Under the pieces are notes generated by a model. That model ran no database searches, had not been told where the DNA came from, and saw only the letters and a list, made by a program, of their open reading frames with translations. A DNA stretch of 64,000 nucleotides from Chryseobacterium oncorhynchi (GTDB lineage: Bacteria > Bacteroidota > Bacteroidia > Flavobacteriales > Weeksellaceae): contig NZ_PPEI02000002.1 of NCBI RefSeq assembly GCF_002899895.1, positions 806,001 to 870,000 of the forward strand, read 5' to 3'. The position numbers were made by a program, and so were the translations under genes. Every line of letters starts with the position of its first letter. Within the stretch, counting starts at the first letter, position 1. Below are positions 47,269-56,585 of this stretch, in pieces.

Positions 47269-48816
47269 TTAAGATTTATTTTTCTGTTCCTCAGTTAAAA
47301 AACTAATATACTGGCTGGGAGAAATATTCTTAATTGATTTAAAAATACTTCCAAATTGGCTATGAGAATTGTAGCCACACATATCAGCTAATACAGAAAT
47401 CTTATATTGTAGTAAATGAGGATTATCGTGAAGTTCTTTCACAATATAATTAATCCGTTGGGTATTGATGTAGTTGTAAAAATCCGAATTCCTATATTTT
47501 TTTATAATGTAATTAAGATATTTCGTATTTGTTTTGAGCATTACAGACATTTGTGCAGCAGAAATTCCTTTCGTTGTATAAAGTCTCTTCTTTTCAAAAG
47601 CGTCCAGCTTTTTTAGAATTTCTCTTTCTGTCTCCTCGCTTATTAAGATTTTTTCCTTTGAGGAATCACTTGCACTTGTTTGGGATTCTGAAAAAATAGT
47701 AGACTCTGAAAGTGGATTTTCAAGCTCCTTAATGATTTTTTGATATCTTGATTTTATTTTTTTATTTTTTGCTCTAAAAATGAAAATAACACAGATGATT
47801 AATACAATGATAATAAAAATAAAAATGATCAGATTTAGCTTTATATTTTCTTTTTTTTCTTTTATGCTGTTTTTATCTTTAGTGGTTTCTTCTATTGTTA
47901 GATTCTTTGTAACTGTAATTTGAGAATTGGTAATATCAGAAATGATTTTCGAAAATTTTAATTGCTCTGTGGGTGTATCTATATTGGCTTGTAATCTATT
48001 CATTAGAATTTCTTTGATAACAATTCTGTCTATATTAGGCTGAGAATAAGCCAAGTCGAAGTTTTTTCTCGCCTCGGACAAATTATTATCTTTGACATTA
48101 ATAAGAGCTTTGTCCAATAAATAAAACTCATATAAATTTATAGGAGATTTATCTTTAATTCTTTTGAGAGTAATTTCAGTTTTTTCTAAAGTTTCTTTAG
48201 CTTCATCAATTCTACCACATCTAATTTGTTCATAACACAATTGCGCCAGCATTGCAAAATCAAACATATTCTTATACTCTGTGCTTGGTATTTTTCTGAT
48301 ATGATGAATATATTTTTTTCTGCTATCTGCTGCTTTACAAAAATTGTCATCAATATCAAAAATTTTTGCCTGAGTATATAATAAATTTGCAGTCTTAATA
48401 AATGGGCTTGATTCCTTATCAAGCTCTTTTACCAATTCCCACGTTTCCTCAGATTCTACTATTAGTCCAGCTCTTCGGTATGAATTTATAAGTGCATATA
48501 ATATCGTTATTCGATTTTGGGTAGAGTCGGTTTTCTTTATAAGAGAATCTGCTTTTTGCAAAATTTTTACAGATTCCACATAATTTCCTTGTCCATACAA
48601 GCAATCGCCCAAATTAGAGTAAGCAAGGGCTTTTTCATAATCATTCTGTGCGTATTTAAGCATGTTTTTTGCTCTTGCCAACAGTTTATCCGGATTATAT
48701 GATTTATCATCGTAGTGTTGATAGAATAATTTTCTCTTATTTACATCAATCTTAGCCTGAGAAGAGACTTGTATAAACAGGAAAAGAGAGCCAAAACTAA
48801 ATAAAAATCTTATCAT
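47269..48816 (-). CDS. TPR-membrane-AraC HTH regulator
   Basis: 515 residues from MIRFLFSFGSLFLFIQVSSQ (signal). Helical TPR-like repeats (about 30-300: KALAYSNLGDCLYGQGNYVESVKILQKADSL etc.), a membrane helix near 325-347 (LIIFIFIIIVLIICVIFIF), and a cytoplasmic C-terminal AraC-type DNA-binding domain (GISAAQMSVMLKTNTKYLNYIIKKY... YKISVLADMCGYNSHSQFGSIFKSIKNISPSQYI). This is the one-component envelope-sensing type common in flavobacteria. Likely regulates neighbouring surface genes (inference). Confidence 0.8.
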   Translation of the reverse strand: MIRFLFSFGSLFLFIQVSSQAKIDVNKRKLFYQHYDDKSYNPDKLLARAKNMLKYAQNDYEKALAYSNLGDCLYGQGNYVESVKILQKADSLIKKTDSTQNRITILYALINSYRRAGLIVESEETWELVKELDKESSPFIKTANLLYTQAKIFDIDDNFCKAADSRKKYIHHIRKIPSTEYKNMFDFAMLAQLCYEQIRCGRIDEAKETLEKTEITLKRIKDKSPINLYEFYLLDKALINVKDNNLSEARKNFDLAYSQPNIDRIVIKEILMNRLQANIDTPTEQLKFSKIISDITNSQITVTKNLTIEETTKDKNSIKEKKENIKLNLIIFIFIIIVLIICVIFIFRAKNKKIKSRYQKIIKELENPLSESTIFSESQTSASDSSKEKILISEETEREILKKLDAFEKKRLYTTKGISAAQMSVMLKTNTKYLNYIIKKYRNSDFYNYINTQRINYIVKELHDNPHLLQYKISVLADMCGYNSHSQFGSIFKSIKNISPSQYISFLTEEQKNKS

Positions 48817-49107
48817 TTTATATTTAGCCTTACATGTTAGTTTCATACCCCACATCAATTATAAAAAAGAATGAATATATATTTTGAGACTAATTTAGTT
48901 AATATTTTTTCATTGGTGAGTATTTGTTTTTAAGACCAATCAACATTAGAAGTTATAGGATTACTATTGAATCTCTAAAGACTAAAATTTTTAAATGAGA
49001 AGGTTGTTTCGTTAATTGATTAACTCTTTCTACGGTTTTACACTCAATAAATGCTTTATCCCAAACAATTAAATAGTCGTTTTTTGAGATTGGGCTATAT
49101 AAATTAA

Positions 49108-49566
49108 TTACTTTAGGTTGTTAACTAGATTGTCAATTTTGTTTGCGATTTCATTCAGCATCATCTTGTGTCTAATTATTGCAATCAACCAGCTCATTCC
49201 GCCTGACCATAAGAAGCAAAATATTCCAAACCAAACCTCTTGAGAAACTGTCGCCATAAACACGGACATAATGGTCACTGCTATAAATAGATGATACATA
49301 TAAAACTCATATGTCAATATAGTTTTTTCTCCTTTGTCAACAATATTAAAAACTCCTTTTTCAATAGGAACAAGAATATTAGTATTCAATCTGCCCCATT
49401 TGAAAAATTTAGATTTAAACGTCAACTTGTCGTTTTCAATAACTATGTCAACACCTGTTTTTTTCGTTATAAAGGCTTCAATAAATTCAAGGGCTTCTTT
49501 GTTTCTACCAATAGAAAAATTGTTGCTAAGTCGTGCTGAATATTTTATTGAAAATGGAAATATCAT
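49108..49566 (-). CDS. membrane protein of unknown function
   Basis: 152 residues. A soluble beta part (VDIVIENDKLTFKSKFFKW...NTNILVPIEKGVFNIV) followed by two hydrophobic helices (YHLFIAVTIMSVFMATVS and WFGIFCFLWSGGMSWLIAII). No known motif. Lone gene in the accessory region. Confidence 0.5.
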   Translation of the reverse strand: MIFPFSIKYSARLSNNFSIGRNKEALEFIEAFITKKTGVDIVIENDKLTFKSKFFKWGRLNTNILVPIEKGVFNIVDKGEKTILTYEFYMYHLFIAVTIMSVFMATVSQEVWFGIFCFLWSGGMSWLIAIIRHKMMLNEIANKIDNLVNNLK

Positions 49567-49965
49567 TGTATTCTCAGTTGTCTGTTAGGGTTGCTTGTAA
49601 CTTCCAAATTTATGCAGATTTATATAACTTTCGTAAAGCTATTTCTGTTACCATTTTAAAGTTTATTATCAATTCCAAAAGGAAATGATAATATAATACA
49701 AAATGATAAAATAACAAATAGAACAGTTAACTGAAAATATTCTCCCTCCAGAAATCAACAGTTTGAAAAAGAAATCCTGCTTTTTCATCTTTAGTGTATC
49801 TTGTCATTTCATCAATTTATTATTAACAAATTTAATATCGTAGCATAGGCGCTAAGGAAATTTGTCCACTTTTTTGTAGGAAGCTCAGTAATTCAACCGT
49901 AAATTTATCAGTTAAAGAACTCGCTAAAATAAAAAAGCCACCTTAACGGGTGGCTTTATTATTAA
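49567..49965. other. spacer with terminator and possible gene remnant
   Basis: 399 bases, AT-rich. The terminator at 49932-49960 (GCCACC/GGTGGC) serves the lipoprotein at 49966. A minus-strand frame of 26 codons (49727-49807) reads like an N-terminal fragment (MTRYTKDEKAGFLFQ) but ends early; it may be a remnant. Confidence 0.4.
49932..49960 (-). terminator. terminator of the DUF5648-like lipoprotein
   Basis: AAAGCCACC-TTAACG-GGTGGCTTT with A/T flanks. Confidence 0.75.
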
Positions 49966-50985
49966 TTATTTAACATAAGGAAACTTTACAGTAAGATCGG
50001 GGCCTGTAAACCCTACTACGCCGTTAATTTTTTCAATAGCTTTTTCATTAAGCATATATACACGTAATGTTTTAGGATCTGGAATATATCTTAGTAGACC
50101 ATTGTCTAAAAAGTATATTTTACCAGTCCTTGTATCTTCAATTAGCTTAGCGCCAGCATTTACTATTTTTCCCCTTGGTCCAATTAATTCATCTATATTT
50201 ACTTCAGGGTAATAGTTACCATCTTTAACACCAAATACTCTATTAGCAACCTCCATGGTTTCTAAAATCCTTATTCTACCTTCAATAATGATATATAAAT
50301 AACCTGTAGTTTTATCTTTCATGAGTAGCCCGTCATGAACCTGGCGAAGTTCTTGTTCGGTTGTTTCGTTTTTTAAGTAGAATGCAATACCCTCATAAAC
50401 AAATCCAAACTTACCATCCCCTAACTCATTTCTATCTCTTGTGTAAAAATGGGAACTTGTTTTTTGTCTATAGTATCTATATATTGGAAAGCTTCCTGGC
50501 TCATCTCCATTATAACTTTTCCCTAGATCATCGTCTTTTCTCCAACCATTTTGCCCATCAAGTTCTTCCGGAGTGGTTGTTAGTAGTAAGTCCTCATTAT
50601 TAACATTAAACCAAGCAGTAATTTCTTTACCTTTTCCACTTGCTGAACCTAGAAATCTTTCAAGAAAATAATAATATTCACCAGGTTGGGTCCTGGGTAG
50701 CATATTTGCAATGGAAAAATGAGAATACAAATGCTTATTAGTATGACTACTGTAAAATCCATAAATTGGATTTTGCGAAGCTGTGCGTAGGAAATATATT
50801 CCATTTGATGGCAACTCATCGTCAATAGTGACTCCAACATCGCCTCTGAAACTTTCAGTCGATAGGTCTAAATTCTTTGATTCGCCAAAATTTTGTATAT
50901 TATCATCATTTGTAGCTGAACAACTTGCTAATATTACAATACATAATCCTATAAAATAATTTTTTATCATAAATAAATTTTTCAC
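49966..50985 (-). CDS. lipoprotein with DUF5648-like repeats
   Basis: 339 residues. Signal IKNYFIGLCIVILASCSATNDD with a lipobox cysteine (ASC) and an acidic run behind it. The centre has PIYGFYSSHTNKHLYSH and PIYRYYRQKTSSHFYTRDRNELGDGKFGFVYEGIAFYL, typical of the DUF5648 module found in surface proteins. The C-terminal 120 residues carry short propeller-like repeats (GYLYIIIEGRIRIL, GKIYFLDNGLLRYIPD). Surface lipoprotein of unknown ligand. Confidence 0.7.
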   Translation of the reverse strand: MKNLFMIKNYFIGLCIVILASCSATNDDNIQNFGESKNLDLSTESFRGDVGVTIDDELPSNGIYFLRTASQNPIYGFYSSHTNKHLYSHFSIANMLPRTQPGEYYYFLERFLGSASGKGKEITAWFNVNNEDLLLTTTPEELDGQNGWRKDDDLGKSYNGDEPGSFPIYRYYRQKTSSHFYTRDRNELGDGKFGFVYEGIAFYLKNETTEQELRQVHDGLLMKDKTTGYLYIIIEGRIRILETMEVANRVFGVKDGNYYPEVNIDELIGPRGKIVNAGAKLIEDTRTGKIYFLDNGLLRYIPDPKTLRVYMLNEKAIEKINGVVGFTGPDLTVKFPYVK

Positions 50986-51173
50986 AAAAATAGACTTATT
51001 TCCTTTAAACAGGCTATTAATGATTAGATGTTATGTTATTTTATTTTCTTTTTTTATCATTCTTTAATAAAATGCATTTATAATTATTTTTCACCATATG
51101 GATTGCAATTACCGATTTGGGTCTAAAGTAAAGTAGAGTTTATTATTTAACTGATATACAAATAGTTGAAGTT
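50986..51173. other. AT-rich spacer
   Basis: Between the lipoprotein and the small ORF. No feature supported. Confidence 0.4.
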
Positions 51174-51335
51174 TTATTTTAATTTATCAATCTCTTGTAA
51201 CGACGGTTTTAATGTTTTATTCCAAAATTTCACTTCCTGCGCATTGAAAAAAGGACTTATCAAAATAAGAGAAAGTACTATTATTACTTTATCTTTTTTA
51301 ATGAGATCAATAATATAGGAAAGAGAGTTTACCAT
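51174..51335 (-). CDS. small protein of 53 residues with one hydrophobic segment
   Basis: A minus-strand frame of 54 codons starting 12 bases after the stop of the TPR gene at 51347. It begins MVNSLSYIIDLIKKDK, then has a hydrophobic segment VIIVLSLILISPFFNAQ (a signal-peptide-like end), then a 20-residue tail EVKFWNKTLKPSLQEIDKLK. Its position directly behind a T6SS effector and candidate immunity genes suggests it belongs to that operon. It could also be a truncated gene. Confidence 0.45.
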   Translation of the reverse strand: MVNSLSYIIDLIKKDKVIIVLSLILISPFFNAQEVKFWNKTLKPSLQEIDKLK

Positions 51336-51346
51336 TAGAAAATATA

Positions 51347-52186
51347 TTATTTTGATTCTATTCTTGAATGAACATATCTGGGAATCTTTTTAAGATCTTT
51401 TTTTTGAGTTTTCATTAAAGTAAGATATTCCTTATAGTAATTTATTGCCTTATCTTTTTCACCTATATTCCAATAGCTGTCTGCAAGGTTAAGATAAGCA
51501 ACGGTTCTATCAGGGAATTTGGTAATAATCTGTTTCAAAAGCTCAATACCGGCTTTCTGATTTCCATTTTTGGAAAGAGCAAATGCTATGTTATTGTAAT
51601 CATCCAGATTGCGTTGTGATAAAGTAAATTTCTTTTTAAAATCCAGTAATACTGCTTCATTAAAACGATTGGCAAGCAAAAGATAAACAGATAAATCTGT
51701 ATAAAGCTTTTTAAGGTCTTTATAAGGTTTGACTATTCCCTGATTATCAAAAAATGTTAGTGATTTAAATCCTTTAGAATCAATCTCCAACTTTTCTGAA
51801 TTTACATCTTTAACAGAGAGGTTAATACTTTTTGTCAGAATCTTAAAATTCTGATCTTCACATTCCTGGCAGGGATTATAGAAGTTAATATTTTTTATGT
51901 ACCAGTCTTTTTTATACAAAATATTTAATGCTCCATACAATCCACGGTCTCCTCCATAATAGATGGTGAGTTCCGAGGGATTTGTATAGCCAAGACTTGT
52001 GTTACTAAGGGCTGTAATTTCGGGTAATTCGAAACTTCCTGACTTTTTATTTCCGAAATGAACTGTTACCAAACCATTTTCCAATACAACCTCATCCTGA
52101 AGATTATCATTATCCAAATCATAATAATTGGATTGAGCTGATAGGAAGCTCAAAGAAAATAAGCAGATTATATTCAGGACTTTCAT
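51347..52186 (-). CDS. exported TPR protein of the T6SS effector operon
   Basis: 279 residues, signal peptide MKVLNIICLFSLSFLSAQ. N-terminal beta region YYDLDNDNLQDEVVLENGLVTVHFGNKKSGSFELPE (FG-GAP/VCBS-like) and C-terminal TPRs (NDYNNIAFALSKNGNQKAGIELLKQIITKFPDRTVAYLNLADSYWNIGEKDKAINYYKEYL). Gap of 27 bases to the 144-aa secreted gene upstream. A periplasmic place and operon context make an auxiliary or immunity role possible. Confidence 0.6.
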   Translation of the reverse strand: MKVLNIICLFSLSFLSAQSNYYDLDNDNLQDEVVLENGLVTVHFGNKKSGSFELPEITALSNTSLGYTNPSELTIYYGGDRGLYGALNILYKKDWYIKNINFYNPCQECEDQNFKILTKSINLSVKDVNSEKLEIDSKGFKSLTFFDNQGIVKPYKDLKKLYTDLSVYLLLANRFNEAVLLDFKKKFTLSQRNLDDYNNIAFALSKNGNQKAGIELLKQIITKFPDRTVAYLNLADSYWNIGEKDKAINYYKEYLTLMKTQKKDLKKIPRYVHSRIESK

Positions 52187-52213
52187 TTAATTCTTTATTT
52201 TAAGACCAGACAA

Positions 52214-52648
52214 TTAAAAAATAATTTTACCATCATTAACCCATCTATTTTGTTTATTCCAGCTTCCTCCACAATCTCCTTGTAGTTCAGTCACCACTTT
52301 TCTTTTCGTAATGTCAACAATCACACATAAATAATTCTCATGTAAAGTTTTATTTACGCCATCATCTACATATCCTTTTGATATATAATCCAGTACAATG
52401 TATTTTTTATTAGGAGACATGCTTAAGATCTGGCCGCCTGAATAATTCTCGTTATCATATCCTTGTATTTTATATTTCTTACCACCTTTTAAAATAAAAG
52501 GCTTTTTATACAGTTTAAATTCTTCGTTATACTCACTAAAACTTAGCTTACAACTTTTCACTAAAGGAATGAGTGGTAACTTATTTTTCGTTTGAGCCAA
52601 AATAGTAGTGGTAAATAACAATAAAAATATAATAATAGCTTTTCTCAT
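52214..52648 (-). CDS. secreted protein, candidate immunity to the PAAR effector
   Basis: 144 residues with signal peptide MRKAIIIFLLLFTTTILAQ. No recognised domain; two cysteines (SCKLSF and GDCGGSW). Its ATG overlaps the TGA of the PAAR-effector gene by 4 bases (ATGA), so translation is coupled. A periplasmic protein coupled to a peptidoglycan-directed toxin is the usual layout for an immunity protein (inference). Confidence 0.6.
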   Translation of the reverse strand: MRKAIIIFLLLFTTTILAQTKNKLPLIPLVKSCKLSFSEYNEEFKLYKKPFILKGGKKYKIQGYDNENYSGGQILSMSPNKKYIVLDYISKGYVDDGVNKTLHENYLCVIVDITKRKVVTELQGDCGGSWNKQNRWVNDGKIIF

Positions 52649-54069
52649 AATTTTGATTTTAATTTTGTGTATCTATCACTTGCAGAAGTCATTGTATAAG
52701 GTTTTCTCCCACGAAGTGGACCATAAATCTCTAAAATATCCTTTTCGTAAGTTGCATGATTTTCTTTCCAATCTTCAGGGTCTTTTGATACCTTTTTATT
52801 GGCAGCGAAAAATTGATTAAGGGCATCTCTAAAACAATTTGAAACATGTCCTGGTCTATTCACATCATGATCCAATACCGTAGCTTTTCCAAGCTTTGAT
52901 TTTACAAAATCCTTGATGCTGTTTGTATATCCTGTAGGTTTTTTATTAATAGCACTATGTAATCTTTTAATAAAGTCGACAATTTGCTTTCCTTGAAAAT
53001 CTACATCTTTACAAGCATTAATAAAAGGCTCTATAGGTGCACAAACTACATTCTTCTTATTTGTTTTCGCGTCAAACCCTTTTCTGATCAAAGTTTTTAA
53101 AGCACTTCCTGTCGTATCATTATAATATGCTTGATATTTCTTAATAACTTTTTTATTTTTTTGAGGAATTTCTATTTCTTTTACTTTCCAACCACAATTC
53201 TCAAAAAGCTCTTTAAATTTATCCGGGTAATCCTGTTTAAATTCCCACATTTGTATAGGCAACTCTCCATATCCATCCGTAGTCAATGTTTTCTGCATTG
53301 CTCCGACAGTTAAAGCTTCACTGTCATAAGATTGTATAGCATCCATATTTCCTTCGTTCTCTGACATTGCCAAAATAATTTCTTTTTCCTCTACACTTAC
53401 CTTTCCGGAAGAAACGATTGTGCTCCAATTCTTATAAGATCCCAATTTTAAGGAACCACTATACAACGGTCCATAAGCCGATCCATATTTTACGCAAGTA
53501 ACATCCTTTCTATACTGAATTCCACATGTTTGTTTTTCTTTCTGTTCCGGCACCGGTGCTCCTTTAGCTTCAATACTTTCCGGCTGATGAATTTGTCCGC
53601 TGTCTGTAATTTTAATATCAACTTTTCCGTATTTGCAGGGGATCGTACTTTGCTGTAACAGGACAAGTTGTTCCTGAGACTGGTAAGTTCCTACCCCTTT
53701 CCACTCTCCTAAATTCATTACCGTAGCACAAGGGAGTTTAGCATAAGGGCTTTTAAGGCAGTTTCCTGTAAAAACCAAGCTTTTAGGACCTTTTTCCTTT
53801 ACAGTAGCGGTTTTCTTTTCCTGTATCGTGGGGGTATCATAATTCACGACCATTATTCCCTTGGGATTGGTACATTGTGTACACTCTAGGGTTGCTGTAT
53901 CTATCACGACTTTCAAACCAGCTTCGGCTTTGTCTTTTCTTTCGTCTTCAGCACGCTTATCATCCATCTTCTGCCTGTTATCCGCTTTCATCTGGTCATT
54001 GTCCTGCGTTGTACTTGGATTCTGAGTTGCCGGAGCACCTCCTCCTCCATCGTTATCTAACCTACCCAT
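52645..54069 (-). CDS. PAAR-like T6SS effector with a probable peptidoglycan-hydrolase domain
   Basis: 474 residues. Residues 1-50: charged, coiled (DDKRAEDERKDKAEAG). About 52-158: DUF4280/PAAR-like spike tip (VIDTATLECTQC, SPYAKLPCATVM, STIPCKYGKVDI) that caps VgrG. About 205-470: toxin domain with ILAMSENEGNMDAIQSYDSEALTVGAMQKT (E237/E239 region), like the catalytic start of lysozyme-type enzymes that begin with SxNEG. The C-terminal part is helical. The gene overlaps its upstream neighbour by 13 bases and the downstream 144-aa gene by 4 bases. The toxin activity is inferred. Confidence 0.75.
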   Translation of the reverse strand: MGRLDNDGGGGAPATQNPSTTQDNDQMKADNRQKMDDKRAEDERKDKAEAGLKVVIDTATLECTQCTNPKGIMVVNYDTPTIQEKKTATVKEKGPKSLVFTGNCLKSPYAKLPCATVMNLGEWKGVGTYQSQEQLVLLQQSTIPCKYGKVDIKITDSGQIHQPESIEAKGAPVPEQKEKQTCGIQYRKDVTCVKYGSAYGPLYSGSLKLGSYKNWSTIVSSGKVSVEEKEIILAMSENEGNMDAIQSYDSEALTVGAMQKTLTTDGYGELPIQMWEFKQDYPDKFKELFENCGWKVKEIEIPQKNKKVIKKYQAYYNDTTGSALKTLIRKGFDAKTNKKNVVCAPIEPFINACKDVDFQGKQIVDFIKRLHSAINKKPTGYTNSIKDFVKSKLGKATVLDHDVNRPGHVSNCFRDALNQFFAANKKVSKDPEDWKENHATYEKDILEIYGPLRGRKPYTMTSASDRYTKLKSKL

Positions 54070-54758
54070 AATAATGAATGTTTTAAATGGAAATTGTCTT
54101 TTTTTATTTCTATAAATCCTTCTTCAAAATGATCTCCTATGCATACAAATAATCCCTTGAAATCTTCAGTATTTGTCTGTTCCAGATTTTCAGCGGAGAT
54201 CTTTAAAATCATTTTATCGCCGTCTTTTACGGGTGTCATAATTTCTGTAAACCCATCGGAAGATTCTCTTTTTCTTTTCGCATCAAATGATTCTAATAAG
54301 CCATTGAAAAGCAGTCCAAACATGGTATAGCTTCCCAGAAAATCAATTAACTTCATTTCATCTTCCAATAAACTGCTGATCTGACTGAAATAACGGTCTA
54401 CAGCTTCTCCTTGATGTGTTTCAGACAAATCTGCCTGAATCTTACCCCATCTTACTCTCAAAAAAAGCAAATTATCTACCGAAGTAATATTTCCCTCTGC
54501 ATCTACTTTACATTCTATTTCATCAAATAAATAACTGATCTTTTTTAAAAACTTATCCATTGTACCCTCTTCCTCAGAAAAAATAAAATCAGTAACTAAA
54601 ATCTGAAAGTCATGTTCATCTTTTACTTTTCCATAATAATAAACCTCAACTTCTCTTGCATAGCTTTTCTTAATGGAATAGAATGGATTTTTCTGCTCTG
54701 TGACAATGGTTTCCAACCGAAATGTTTTCTGATGAAGATTCTGCAATATATTTGACAT
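54057..54758 (-). CDS. possible T6SS adaptor/chaperone
   Basis: 233 residues, no signal peptide. Alpha/beta with IVTEQKNPFYSIKKSYAREVEVYYYGKVKDEHDFQILVTDF. Not a DUF1795/DUF4123 adaptor by eye. It is placed between the Tle1-like lipase and the PAAR effector, with 5 bases to the first and a 13-base overlap with the second. A role in loading one of them is suggested by position alone. Confidence 0.55.
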   Translation of the reverse strand: MSNILQNLHQKTFRLETIVTEQKNPFYSIKKSYAREVEVYYYGKVKDEHDFQILVTDFIFSEEEGTMDKFLKKISYLFDEIECKVDAEGNITSVDNLLFLRVRWGKIQADLSETHQGEAVDRYFSQISSLLEDEMKLIDFLGSYTMFGLLFNGLLESFDAKRKRESSDGFTEIMTPVKDGDKMILKISAENLEQTNTEDFKGLFVCIGDHFEEGFIEIKKDNFHLKHSLLWVG

Positions 54759-54763
54759 CTTTC

Positions 54764-56575
54764 TTAATATACCTTTCTTTTGTAATCACTATTCGGATCC
54801 ATTCCCATCCAGTCTCTGTTAGCTGACCAGTGAAGATATCCGTTTCTTAAAGTTCTTAATAAATCCTGCCATCTGTCTACATGAATGTTCACTCTAGGGA
54901 TATTCGTAATCTTTTCTCCGTTCTCAATGGTGGTTGTAGGATGCTGAACAGGCTCATTAGCAACTATTCTTTCTTTTTCTTTTTTAAGTTGTTCATCACT
55001 AACAAATGTCCATGGTTCTCCACCGTCAAAAACATATTGTTTCAATCTATTTTTTGCCGCAACCAAATTGTCATCGTGGGTTATTGAATAACTGCTTTCT
55101 GTTTTTGAAACCAACTGATGATCATATATTTCTTTTCCGTGCTTCTCCATAAAATGAAGTGGAATATAACTGTATTCTTTTCGTAAAAACCGGATTCCTG
55201 TTATTTTCCGATATGCACTTCCAAATGTTAAAATATTAAGGGCTGTATTATTAATCGTAAGCTGCGGATCCTTGAACCAATGTTCATCAATAAGCTGTTG
55301 TCTGCGATTTTTCAATGCCCAAAGTGGTTTATGGTTGGAGGTTTCTATTTCGTCTACGGTTTCTGTTCCGTTTTCATAAGCTCCTCCAATGTCACAATGA
55401 ACACCCGGAAATTCTTTTTCAATAACATGAGGATTATCTTTTGGATCTTTTACTCCTTTTGCGGTGAATGTTGTTAATGAAAAATTTTCACGATGTTCAT
55501 TCTCTGCAGTAAAGTGAACTGCTTTACGGAATGGTCCGGGATTTCTGAGTTGTAACTGCTCTACGTCATCTGCAAAATTGAATTGAGATCCTATGGAAGC
55601 ATGTAATATTCCTCTATAACCTACTCTTTCCATTGTACCCATATCGCCAAATTCTTCATAAGAGGAAACGGTATCGTATACTCCTATGAAACGAACTTCC
55701 AGATCCAAATCATCCAACTGCTTAACGGATACTATTTTTTTGCTTAAAAGATAGTATCCTAAAAAACCGAATTTAGGAAGCTTCCCATCTATAAGATATT
55801 TTGGATCTACTTCTATTTTATCTTTATCCAGCCAGGTATCTTCATATTCTGCAACCAATGCATCATTTCCATAGGATCCACTTTCTCTATATCCAACTAC
55901 TTTTCTTGATTTTTTGATCTCAATATCTTGTGTTCTTTTGTTTCCATTGATCTCGTAGGCAAAGTTTCTTGCAGCAGCGGCACCACGGCTAAAACCAAAT
56001 GTATCTATTATGATTTTTGTTAATTTCTTCTTAGTATTTACTTCCAGCAAAAGGTCTTTAATTCTATCTGCAACCTGCTCACAGCCGATTCTTACCTTAC
56101 CCCTTACTCCTGATTTGCCGGATCCGTATTGAAATCCGTCATCCACATCTCTATTATTATTCAGGGTACCAATTCCCTCTACGTAGACTCCGTATTTTTT
56201 CTGCTCACAGCTTTTGTACATACGGGCTACATTGGTATGATCGTTACTAAAACTATTATCTACACCCTGACTATCCAGCCATCCTCTGTGACTGGACCTG
56301 AGATACTGAGCATATTCGGAATTATCTTTATCATCCAAATTTTCAAATTCTTTTTCCTGCTTTTCTCTTGTTGCTTTTATGGCTTTTTCTTTGGCTTCTA
56401 TTACTTCTACAGAGTCTGTACTTTCTATTTTATTTTTTCCATCTCTGTAGCTCTCCCGTAGCTCAGTATTCTTTAGATTATTTAAAGTACCATCGAAAAA
56501 GACTCCTATTTCCAAATGGAATTCATCTATAGGAGGTTCTGCATTACCTGTGTTATATACAAAAGTCTTTCCCAT
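54764..56575 (-). CDS. Tle1-like T6SS lipase effector (DUF2235)
   Basis: 603 residues. The DUF2235 hydrolase has the nucleophile motif GFSRG at 194-198 (S196) in IIIDTFGFSRGAAAARNFA, FFDGTLNN near residue 27, and RFIGVYDTVSSYEEFGDM; a later histidine lies in FPGVHCDIGGAYE. These match the Tle1 phospholipase effectors that attack membrane phospholipids of neighbouring cells. The protein has no PAAR domain of its own. Upstream DUF2931 lipoprotein is its probable immunity; downstream are the adaptor and PAAR effector. Confidence 0.85.
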   Translation of the reverse strand: MGKTFVYNTGNAEPPIDEFHLEIGVFFDGTLNNLKNTELRESYRDGKNKIESTDSVEVIEAKEKAIKATREKQEKEFENLDDKDNSEYAQYLRSSHRGWLDSQGVDNSFSNDHTNVARMYKSCEQKKYGVYVEGIGTLNNNRDVDDGFQYGSGKSGVRGKVRIGCEQVADRIKDLLLEVNTKKKLTKIIIDTFGFSRGAAAARNFAYEINGNKRTQDIEIKKSRKVVGYRESGSYGNDALVAEYEDTWLDKDKIEVDPKYLIDGKLPKFGFLGYYLLSKKIVSVKQLDDLDLEVRFIGVYDTVSSYEEFGDMGTMERVGYRGILHASIGSQFNFADDVEQLQLRNPGPFRKAVHFTAENEHRENFSLTTFTAKGVKDPKDNPHVIEKEFPGVHCDIGGAYENGTETVDEIETSNHKPLWALKNRRQQLIDEHWFKDPQLTINNTALNILTFGSAYRKITGIRFLRKEYSYIPLHFMEKHGKEIYDHQLVSKTESSYSITHDDNLVAAKNRLKQYVFDGGEPWTFVSDEQLKKEKERIVANEPVQHPTTTIENGEKITNIPRVNIHVDRWQDLLRTLRNGYLHWSANRDWMGMDPNSDYKRKVY

Positions 56576-56585
56576 ACTATTTGTT

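Noticed and set aside
49727-49807. 26-codon minus-strand frame (MTRYTKDEKAGFLFQ...)
   Set aside because: Too short, no ribosome site or promoter seen; could be a gene remnant, so it is only mentioned under the spacer.
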